64,000 bases of DNA. Origin: Gigantopelta aegis (taxonomy: Eukaryota > Mollusca > Gastropoda > Neomphalida > Peltospiridae). The notes beneath the pieces were generated by a model. That model was given only the letters and a program-made list of their open reading frames with translations, did not search any database and was not told the DNA's origin. The DNA is taken from positions 1,058,382 through 1,122,381 of the forward strand of contig NC_054708.1 in the NCBI RefSeq assembly GCF_016097555.1, in the 5' to 3' direction. Every line of letters starts with the position of its first letter. Within the stretch, counting starts at the first letter, position 1. Below are positions 11,501-23,500 of this stretch, piece after piece. A program made the position numbers and the translations under genes.

Positions 11501-14500
11501 CTGCAAAACAGAGCAATTCTAAATGTCACTATTTTATGAACAAACAAAAAGCTAAAATCAGACATGAGATCAGTGATTTTCAAAATTCATTAGCCCTTAC
11601 TAAAAACAGACAAAACTTACAACATAATTATAATGTGGCCAAAATACTTGATAATAAGTAATATGTAAATCTGTTTTTTGGTGCAAGTACCATTAACTAT
11701 TCGCAATACATTAATATACTTTTATTTAATGCTATGCAGTGTACACAAGAAGTTAAAACCAGAATAGGGTATAAAAATAAAAATAATAATTCTTACTTTC
11801 GGTACAAATGAAAGTGGCTAATAAACATATTCTTTAAATCTCAGCCCATTTTCTTGAAAGCAGTCAAAATGTACAGAGCCACAAATTTTCATGTGCTTGT
11901 TGATAGACTGCTAAGCAGCTTGTATCAGTCTCATTAACAAATGTTATCATTATCAGAAAATTTATTGGGCGTAATGCAACCTAAAATGTTAAATGATCAT
12001 ATGGTGACTATTTGCATTAAGGTAGCAATCCATGTGTATGTAGTGCGTATTGCATAACGGGTAATGTGTAAACTACAGTTAAAATAGAAATCAATTGAAG
12101 TGCAATGTTAATTCTCAAACTCCTTGGTGATTGTTCCAATAGAGGAAGTAGGAAAATCAGGCATGATTTCACTGTAAGTAAAAGGCAAACATTTTATAAA
12201 CAAAAAACAGCATCCAACTAAAATATAAATTGGGGGGTGGGGGTGGGGGGTGGGTATAGTCTGTGCATGTATCATGCATTTTAGTATACTTTGGATTACT
12301 GTAGGTGCACTTTTTAAAAGTTGCCCCCACCCCGTCCATAAAACAAAAATCACACATCCGCCCCAGATATGATACTTCTGACATTTATTAATGTTACATG
12401 TGTTATAGAATCATAATTCTAGGTATTTTACATTTGTTTTATTTGTAATGTTAAAAAAGCAGGTAGATAATACCAGTCTATTCCTTTTTGTAATCTTCCT
12501 CCTAAAGGACAAACTTCACACACATTAACATATACATATATATGGAAACGGTTAAAACGCAGTACGCAATACGCATCGTATGCACATGGATTCCTAGCTT
12601 TATGCTTAAAATGTGTTGCACATTTTAATACATTTTTGAGTCTGTTCAACTTTCATATATTTATATATTTGAATAAAACTAAAAATGCAAGTACATTAAT
12701 TTTAAAATGGTTGAAAACTGATGAAAAATATATTAGATTTTGCATATGAATTAGGTAAACAAAACCACTTACTTCTCATGTTTGTTTTTTCACTAGTTGT
12801 TAACCTGACGTTACAAAAACACTAGCCATATGCTGGCATATTGTAGAAGCCCTCTTCAGATAATCAAATGGTGATGGAAACAAATAACACTAACACAAGA
12901 ATTACAAATTTAAGACTTTGTTATAAAGCTCCATACTGGACTTTCCAGCACTGTAAACAAATTTCTTATTGCACTGACCGAGACTAAATTCACGTAACAT
13001 TTTCATTCCTGTAATGTATGGGACCTACCTTCCAGTGATCATAATGTTGGGGACCTACCTGCCAGTGATCATAATGTTGGGGACCTACCTTCCAGTGATC
13101 ATAATGTTGGGGACCTACCTTCCAGTGATCATAATGTTGGGGACCTACCTTCCAGTGATCATAATGTTGGGGACCTACCTTCCAGTGATCATAATGTAGG
13201 GGACCTACCTTCCAGTAATCATAATGTAGGGGACCTACCTTCCAATGATCATGTTGGGGACCTACCTTCCAGTGATCATAATGTTGGGGACCTACCTTCC
13301 AGTGATCATAATGCTGCTCCAACTTAATGTTGGGGACCTACCTTCCAGTGATCATAATGCTGCTCCAACTTAATGTTGGGGACCTACCTTCCAGTGGTCA
13401 TGTTACTCTGACTTAATGTTGGGACCTACCTTCCAGTGATCATAATGCTGCTCTGAATTAATGTCGGGGACCTACCTTCCAGTGATCATAATGTTAGGGA
13501 CCTACCTTCCAGTGATCATAATGTTGCTCTGACTTAATGCTGGGATCTACCTTCCAGTGATCATAATGCTGCTTTGACTTAATGTTGGGACCTACCTTCC
13601 AGTGATCATAATGTTAGGGCCTACCTTCCAGTGATCATAATGTTGGGGCCTACCTTCCAGTGATCATGTTGCTCTGACTTAATGTTGAGGACCTACCTTC
13701 CAGTGATCATAATGCTGCTCTGACTTGCAGTGGTCAACTCTGGCAGACTGCTCAGACAAATAGAACTTGCGGTTTTTCTGACACAGCTGACAAGCATACC
13801 CCTGAGAAGGAATCACAAATTCCACCCCTGTGTGATAAACAAATAAGAAAACTATACAATACAATGTTTATGGTATTTTAACACATGTTTTTATTAGGTG
13901 AAAAAAATAATGTTAAAGTTCTAGTCACAAAACCTAACAGTATAGACTTCAAAACCAGACAGTGAAACTTACCAAAGGCTTTTCCAGAAACAAATGCAGG
14001 AATTTCAGTCTGAAAACAAGAAGCCATTATTAGTCAAACAGTCACAAAAAGTAATAACTAAAATCACTGGCAGTCAGTTATAAACAGTAACGTTGAAAGA
14101 CCATCACCGAGACGTGGAATGGTAGTTACTTGGAAAAAGCTGCATTTTGTAATAAGAATAAATATGAGAAATTTATTAAGAAATGGAAATTATGGAATCA
14201 TACTTTTTAGCAGACTCAATCCTGATGGGCGACAAAATAGTTCTGCACTAGGTAAAAACAGAGAATGTTTTGGTTTTTTGACTATTTTCATAAACAAGGA
14301 AAAACTGCATCATAAAAGACTGAAAAAAACAACAACTTCTATATAGTAACCTTTTATATAACAAGCTTAGTATATGAAAAACTCTCAAGTGTGTATTGGC
14401 TTATATTCTACTTTTCGTACAATGTGTAAATGTATGTGTGGCACTATAATACTTGTATATTGTGAAAATGGCGGGAAAAAGATTACTTGGTGTTTAACAC

Positions 14501-17500
14501 TGTGTGGCACGTGCTTACAAAACTTTTAAGAGTCCAGACTCAATCTCAAATGATGCCACATGCATACAACTTGTATGGCGTTGTCATAACATTAGTGTCT
14601 CAGACTCTATTAGAGTCTTAAGTCTACTCTAAAAGTTTTATAAGTACCAGGCCTGGAGTCAATATAAGAAATGAAATATGCTGCTACCAAATAGCTGACT
14701 CCTACCAAGTACCAGTAAGGGATGTTTCCAATACACAAGAAAACACATAAGCTGTTTGGCATACCACTCATGGGACACTGGTTTGGACAATGAAAAGCCT
14801 CACCAAGTCCACCAAGGAGGATTGATCCTGGAATTCAGCGGACCTCAGGTGAGGACTCCATACCAATGATCTGCATCCCGCCCACATTTACAAGTGAATA
14901 AATAAACTTATTTCCAACCTGGTCCAATGGTAATCCTCACTAAACAGGCATACTCAAAGCAAATTCGTCAACTTAAACATGTACCTTTTCAGAATTATTG
15001 GCAAGTCTGCTTGGATAAAAAAAAAAAAAAAATCTTCAAAAAATGCATTTGCTCATTGATTATCTTAAAAGAGCTACACACTAGAAAATATTAATTTTTA
15101 AAGCAGCCCACAACACAACTCACCTCTGATTTAAACTGCATCAAGTGATCATCGATTGTCTTTTTTATCAAGGCTTCTTTCTTGTCATTTACACACTGTT
15201 GATGGAAACAAAAAATATTTTACATCTAGCTTGTTTTAGTTCTTTTTCAAAATTAACATATGAAGGTGGGGTGTAGCATGAGTTTGTCTAACTCCAAGAA
15301 CAGAATAAAATTAAAATAAAATAGTTTAATGTAATGTCTAACAAAAACAGCTTAATCTCCAAGAATAACAAGAATATTTTATTTCAAGAGGTGTTAATAA
15401 ATGTTTAGTGTGCATTAAAAGACAATTAAACGAGGACAGTGATTAGCATAAAGAGTAATGTAGAGTAAATGTATTTACTTTTGAATGTTGCAGACTGGCT
15501 CTGTGTTTGTCCAGCTCTTTACCACTGGTGAAGGATGAAATCTTACATGCAGCACATCCTTGTTTTACAGCCTTCTCTCGCGCCTACAGACAGATAAGTC
15601 GCATTTCAATACAAATATAAGGGATGTCACACACAGCACATCCTTGTTTTACAGCCTTCTCACGCGCCTACAGACAGATAAGTCGCATTTCAATACAAAT
15701 ATAAGGGATGTCACACACAGCACATCCTTGTTTTACAGCCTTCTCACGCACCTACAGACAGATAAGTCGCATTTCAATACAAATATAAGGGATGTCACAC
15801 ACAGCACATCCTTGTTTTACAGCCTTCTCACGCGCCTACAGACAGATAAGTCGCATTTCAATACAAATATAAGGGATGTCACACACAGCACATCCTTGTT
15901 TTACAGCCTTCTCACGCACCTACAGACAGATAAGTCGCATTTCAATACAAATATAAGGGATGTCACACACAGCACATCCTTGTTTTACAGCCTTCTCACG
16001 CACCTACAGACAGATAAGTCGCATTTCAATACAAATATAAGGGATGTCACACACAGCACATCCTTGTTTTACAGCCTTCTCACGCGCCTACAGACAGATA
16101 AGTCGCATTTCAATACAAATATAAGGGATGTCACACACAGCACATCCTTGTTTTACAGCCTTCTCTCGCGCCTACAGACACAGCACATCCTTGTTTTACA
16201 GCCTTCTCACGCGCCTACAGACAGATAAGTCGCATTTCAATACAAATATAAGGGATGTCACACACAGCACATCCTTGTTTTACAGCCTTCTCTCGTGCCT
16301 ACAGACACAGCACATCCTTGTTTTACAGCCTTCTCACGCACCTACAGACAGACACAGCACATCCTTGTTTTACAGCCTTCTCTCGCGCTTACAGACAGAT
16401 AAGTCCCATTTCAATACAAATATAAGGGATGTCACACACAGCACATCCTTGTTTTACAGCCTTCTCACGCACCTACAGACAGATAAGTCGTATTTCAATA
16501 CAAATATAAGGGATGTCACACACAGCACATCCTTGTTTTACAGCCTTCTCACGCACCTACAGACAGATAAGTCGCATTTCAATACAAATATAAGGGATGT
16601 CACACACAGCACATCCTTGTTTTACAGCCTTCTCTCGCGCCTACAGACACAGCACATCCTTGTTTACAGCCTTCTCACGCGCCTACAGACAGATGTCGCA
16701 TTTCAATACAAATATAAGGGATGTCACACACAGCACATCCTTGTTTTACAGCCTTCTCTCGCGCCTACAGACACAGCACATCCTTGTTTTACAGCCTTCT
16801 CACGCGCCTACAGACAGACACAGCACATCCTTGTTTTACAGCCTTCTCTCGCGCTTACAGACAGATAAGTCGCATTTCAATACAAATATAAGGGATGTCA
16901 CACACAGCACATCCTTGTTTTACAGCCTTCTCTCGCGCCTACAGACACAGCACATCCTTGTTTACAGCCTTCTCACGCGCCTACAGACAGATGTCGCATT
17001 TCAATACAAATATAAGGGATGTCACACACAGCACATCCTTGTTTTACAGCCTTCTCTCGCGCCTACAGACACAGCACATCCTTGTTTTACAGCCTTCTCA
17101 CGCGCCTACAGACAGACACAGCACATCCTTGTTTTACAGCCTTCTCTCGCGCTTACAGACAGATAAGTCCCATTTCAATACAAATATAAGGGATGTCACA
17201 CACAGCACATCCTTGTTTTACAGCCTTTTCAAGCGCCCACAGACAGATAAGTCGCATATTTATATATATATAGTTACAGAGGTAGTTTTTACAGAGCGCT
17301 ATCTACTCCGGCTGACATTTGGAATTTAATATAAGAATCTTTCAGTTACGGAATAGATGACCCTATTGACAACATACCAATTGTTGGTGATTTTAATGCA
17401 AACGTATTTGAATACTTTAACTCAAAGATAAATCATTTGTGTACTCGATTTCAGTTGATACAACTAATCGACAAGCCAACAAGAATCACTTTAGACCTGA

Positions 17501-20500
17501 CATTTATTTCCTGTCCCCAACATGTAAAATACTTTAAACATGCTGAGCCCTTTCTGTAGTGACCACTCGTCAGTCTCTATTCAGCTTGGTAACAATGGTA
17601 ATCACAATGCAAACCACAGATTCTGACGAAGCATATGGGATTATTCCCTTGCAGCTACCTGCAGTTTAAAACCATTCTTCGCTGAGTTCGATTAGGAGCA
17701 CATTTTTGTAACAACTCAGTCGGTAACATTGTCACTAAACTAACAGATATTATCTTAAATGCAGCGAACTGATTTATCACATACAAAAACGTTTCAGCGA
17801 GCCTGTTACACCGTTATCGAACCGAGCCAAATAACCACGATTTCAAAACGTGATATTTTTTTTTATCAAAAGTGGTATTTAAACTCTTGATTTGATCGTG
17901 TAGAAACTACTTCCGGAAGTCGGACAATAGCAGGTGCCCAAAAGCATCGTGGGAATGGCATAGCCAACCTAAAAGTTATGTGTTTTCAAATTTTAAATAA
18001 AATACTTTGATTATATGTCTGTTGTGTCACATTACAATTTTTGTATCTTTTCTGTGAAAGTAAACTCAGGTGTGTGACCCAAAGAAGATCTATGTACATT
18101 ACTGACTGTGACGTCAATAGACAAAACCACATATATGTAGTTTTGTATTTATTACATACCCTAAACTGGAATTTTGTTTCTAAATAACAGTTCAAAAATT
18201 TAACACTGCTAGCTAATGACGGGGATTTCTAAATTTACACGACTAGGTCAGCTGTGTTACTATGCGGACCGATGAACCACCAATTATTACACATAGGAAT
18301 GTAGTTTTATTTAAACAATAAACAGAAATAAGAAAGAACGCGTGAAAAGTTACCTATAATTTTAATGATATTGTTTGAAATGCCTTTTAAAGACAATGTA
18401 ATAGCTAAAATTCACGAACAATATAATATTTAATTTGCTCGTAATATGTCAAAAAACCTTCAGCGTGCCAGTTTTATCAACAAAGAAAAATGTCAAGAAT
18501 TGTTCACTCAATGTCTGTGTCATCATCGGTGTTTTCTTTTATTCATGGAATTATTCGTTGCTGAAAAGTTTAAGTTTATATTAAATGTGCGTGAGGAGAC
18601 GGTGCACGTCCTTGTTGCTGAAGTTGACGAGAGTCACTTTTCGCACCCTTGTTTTGGCTTCGTACACAATAAATATAGCATATCTTATCGTAATTTCACT
18701 AGAAATCCATATTTCGTAAAAGGTACACTTTTTTAATCACAAGATTTTGTTCAAACACATTCAGGTGCATTAGTAATGTTAAAAAAAAAATTCAAAAAAA
18801 GTTCAATAGCAATTTTACAATGGAATTTTTCCAAAAAGAAAACGTCATGTACCCAGTTTATGGTTATTGTAAGGAGATGCAAAGTGACGTCATTGGAATA
18901 CTGACGTCATTTAAATTCAAAATTAGCTGTATTATTACAATGCTTCGCCACATTAAAATAAAAACTAGTCTACTAACCGTGACCCCTATCAAATTCCTAT
19001 AACAAGCAGACAATGCTGTTTACAGGTCAGTATTTTTTTTTTTTTTCATAATTCTGGACAAAATATTAATTTGAAATTTTAAAAGATGAAAGAAATAAAA
19101 AGTACCTTTTGTAAAATATATCATATCACAAATTTACAGTTGGAGATGTTTTATTTATTGTGTACGAAGCCTAAACAAGGGTCCAAAAAGTGACTATCGT
19201 CGACCGTAACTATCGTGGATTAAAAGCTCGTTAGTAGTGTTCCCGTCTCAAGGTTTGATATCGCGCTCATTAAATTGTAAATATTTGTCACCATTTTTGT
19301 CTGTTTTCAGTTCAAAATAGCATTTTAAAAATGCATAACAGTTAACTGCTTTACTAGGCAATTCAAACCAAGCACCAACTTTGTTTACATATCGCGAAGG
19401 GCATTCCCCGTAACCATGTGCTATAAATAGTAGCGTTGAATATGGTATAGTTCCGGCAGTTGAGTTGAATACAGAAAAGTGTATTTCATTTTTGTATTCA
19501 GGACTATATTTATATAGTAAGATTTAACGGGTATGTAATAAAACGCTGTTCCCAATGTAAACATTTTTTGCTGGAAGCTACCTGCTTTTTTGTTTAATTA
19601 AAAACACTGGCTAGTTCCGAATGGGAGCGAATAGTGGAAAATTGAAAAATAAAAGGCAATTTGATGTTGCAGGAAGTGTAAATGTTATATTTATTTATGC
19701 AGTTCCACAATTATTGCTGGAAATGGATGTTTGAAAAAATTAGCAACCAAAGCATGGTCATTGGCAGAATTCATTTCCTAGTAACATGAACTCAGACTTA
19801 GAACATATACATGACTGGGCAAAACGTTGGCTCGTCTAATTCAGTCCCTTAAAAACTGAAACTATGACATTTCTAAAAAAAAGATGCCAGGGGTGCACAA
19901 ATCGGTTGTCCGCGTGCCCAGGACAACCAAAATATGTTGTGGGCAACCATTCTTTGTCAAACAGTTGCCCCGACGGGCAACCAAGAAAATCATAAAACAA
20001 GTAAAATGAAAAACAAAATTTCCCGACACTCAGACAGTCACGGGCAATTCAAAAGTATCGAAACTGATAACTTGACTGACAGGCAATATAAATATGCACC
20101 CTAACGCTGCCATCCACTCAGCGTCCACCGTGCATAATTTTGACGAGTTCAATGCAGACAGATACGTTTCAGAATGGTGGCTATTAGCAAAGGGCACAAG
20201 ACATGTGAAAGGTCACAAACTACACCAACAAGCATCCAGTTCTGAGCTAAAAATTTGGCTAAGCCATTTTCTATCTTCCGATGTGAACAATCGGTTACAT
20301 AATCTATTCGACACCTAACATATAATAATAATACCAAATATTAACAGGGATCTCGCGACTGGTAACGAGAAGCGGTGTCATAAAAAATTCAGCATAACAA
20401 TGTTTGCTTATTTTAATAATCAGTTATTAATTTTAACGGTAACATGTATGCAAGCGTGTTATTTTAATTCTGTAAAGTCTTTGAGCCAAAGTAATAAAAA

Positions 20501-23500
20501 CGGACTGAAATTGCGTGTCAGTTTCAATACACATGCCAGTTCAGGGCCAAAGACAAGTAGGCTAGGGCCGAGTTCAGGTAGACCAAGCAAAACAAAAACG
20601 TTAACTAAACTGGTTTATGCGCTTCATGTTAAACCCAATGTCCATGTCGGGAACCAATCGCATAGTTCGCGAACGTTTGGAAAACGTTCGTTGGCTGTTC
20701 TCAGTGTGCATATAGGTCACGCTTGACAGTCAGCCGAGACTTGCACGTGTCAAAAGACATTGTTGCAGACATTAAACAATACGATTACACGCAAGTAAAT
20801 CTTGATGTAAATTTGTGAGAAAAAACCCCACCACCAAATAGTTGTTCGCATTAATGAATACTTAATTGCTGTTTCGTTTGTTTATTTCCGTTGTCTTTGT
20901 TAATTTCGCACTCATGCATTTCACGATCGCGGAAAAGGAACATGCAGTATTTATACAAATTGCGGTTAAACGTACACTGAATACAATTAGTTTACAATAA
21001 TCATGCTATTTGTTATATAAAATATTACATAAATTTGTTGACTGTGAGGTGACATCTCAAAAGTTAGCTAGATTTTAAAAAGACCGCAAAATTTGAATTC
21101 ATTATCTTTTTAATCAAAACCTTTTAACATAAATGAACAGTTGTCATAACGTGAAGTCAGCATTCTTAGGCTACGTATTTTACAAGCTGAAATCAACAAC
21201 AAGCATTTAACACGACGCAGAAATCACCAAAATGGCGCAAATTACGAAACTGTTGGGGTGTGGAATAGATGGGTTATTTTAAAATACAATTAAAAACAGT
21301 TAAAACCAAAATAAAGATTGCTATTTTACAGAAATAATGAGCACAGTTTAAAAAAAGAAGAAGAGTATTGGCTCTCAGATTTTTATTAATGCCATAGGCC
21401 TTAGAATTTTGAGTGTGTTTGCAGAGGGCATTGGCTTCCAACTCTGCATATCTCCCCTCACCCACTGAAAAATCAAAGTAATATATTAACTGCCCCTACC
21501 CCCATTGCTGTCTTTGATTTTGATCGGGGATAATTTTGTTATTCAGATGTATTCCAGTTTGTACATAATTAGCTGAAAAGATACAAGTTTCATATTCATA
21601 TATAAATACTCTATACAGTACTACACAAAACATTTTTGGCTAAAACATTTTCATTATGGCAAATAAAAATCCCATTTGGCAATTTTTTTGGCAATAGGTA
21701 TTTTTAATCTTGGATGAGCCCTGAGTTCATCAAGTATTATGATTGTGACAGCCCAAGCAAAATCAAACCACCTCTGTGGATCCATTCAGCTGATTGGCTT
21801 GTTTCTCGTTCCAACCAGTGCACAACAACCGGACAAAGGCTGTGGTATGTGCCTTCCTGTCTGTGGGAAAGTGCATATAAAAGATCCCTTGCTGCATTAG
21901 GAAAAATGTAGCAGGTTTCCTATGATGACCACGAGTCAGAATTACTAAATGTTTGACATCCAATAGCCGATGATTAATTAATCAGTGTGCTCCAGTGGTG
22001 TCGTTAAACAAAACAAACTTTTTTTCAGCCTAAGCGAAGATGAGCTGTAGATAAATAATGTTAAAAAAGAAATAAAACTAAACTAATAAGTAATGATAAT
22101 AATAAAAACATTTTAAATTTCAGTTTCATTTTAAAGAAAGTTCAAAATTATATTCATAAAACGTTTTATGAAATATGTGGGCAACCAAGAGATGATGTTG
22201 GGCAACCAAACTTCAGCTACTGGTTGCCCACCGGGCAACTATCACAATTTCACATTTGTGCACCCCTATATGCCCTTAATAAAACCTAAATTGTACCTAG
22301 ATAACGTTACTGTGAAAGAAACTGACCATCACAAACATTTAGGATTAACATTCCAAAACAGTGACGAATGGTATCTTCATATCCAGAACATTATAGAAAA
22401 AACAATCAAATTTTCTCCACTTGCTAAAATACTGGCTCTCTAGAAAGTCGCTAGAAAAAATATATTGTTCATTTATTCTTCCAGTCTTTGATTATGCTGA
22501 CATAATTTGGGATAACTGTACCCTTTATCTATCAGAACAGTTAGAAAATATCCAGCTTGATGCTTTACGCATTATCTGTAGGGCTGTTCGTGGGGCATCT
22601 TACCAATCGCTGTACAAAGAAACAGGACTTACACTGAGGAGGAGGAGGAGACACAAAGTATGTATGATGTACAGAATATGTAACAGTCGCTCTCCTAGAT
22701 ATTTGTCCATCCAACTACCTCGAACTGTCGGTCAAATAAACAGATATTCCCTGCACATTAAATCATATCGATGTCGTTCAAAATTATATTCTGAATCTTT
22801 CTTCCCATCTAGCATTAATTTAAGAAACAATTTGTCAATAAATATTAAAAATTCTACATCGATCAGTTCTTTCAAGAAAAAATTAAAAGCAAAAGATTTG
22901 GCAGTCCTTGCACATTTTTATGACGGCAACAGAAAGCTACAAATACTGCACTGCAGACTTTGATTAGGAATAGTTATGGCCACAAATTTACACACTTCGT
23001 TGGAGATAATCCACATTGTACCTGTGGTCATCACGTTGAAGACTGAACATTTCCGGTTATTTTGCCCTCTATATAATAGAGCGCCAGTCCTACTTACCTA
23101 GGTTAAATCATTTAAATTTAAATATCAACACATTATTAACACAACAAGAAAACAGTCTCATCTGCAAAGCAATTCACAATTTCATTACTGAAAGCAAACA
23201 TTTTGACTGATAAAACCGTTCACTTTCTCCTTTATTCTTCTTGTTTCTCTGTTCTAATCTATATACAATTATTTATATTTTGACAGATTAAATTTACAAT
23301 AGGTTTACATTCTTCAACACTAAATGCATATCCTGTAGTTTCTAAAATGTCCATGTTGACCAGTTAATATTTCAATTGTATAATGTAAGGAAATGTCTTT
23401 ATATAGGCTATGCCTGTTGACCAATCCCATCTGTTAATATAAACAGAAATAAATATTGTTTCAACCAAATTACATATTAATACAAATACAACAACTGAAA

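Larger units (their letters stand above)
19782..23075 (+). mobile_element. LINE D reverse transcriptase, split by a hAT-like insertion
   Basis: Left piece 19782-19887 encodes LEHIHDWAKRW and PLKTETMTFLKK. After the insertion, 22269-23075 continues the same palm/thumb region (KLYLDNVTV, HHKHLGLTFQNS), then after a frameshift YCSFILPVFDYADIIWDNCT and LRIICRAVRG, and ends in a CTCGHHVED zinc-knuckle remnant. Removing the insertion restores the local frame (K-K-K/M-P-L across the junction), so this LINE copy was present before the insertion. It has premature stops and is dead. Confidence 0.85.

Noticed and set aside
12990..13322. Minus-strand HYDHWKVGPQ repeat and plus-strand GTYLPVIIML repeat as proteins
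   Set aside because: Both are readings of the donor-site minisatellite. The minus-strand codons come from exon 13, but each unit contains a donor and the stretch is intronic in the model.
15560..17329. Long plus-strand repetitive open frames (up to 246 residues) that look like a repeat protein
   Set aside because: They are the antisense of the 84-bp acceptor array. The unit length is a multiple of three and happens to be open, while the minus strand carries exon sequence and splice sites.
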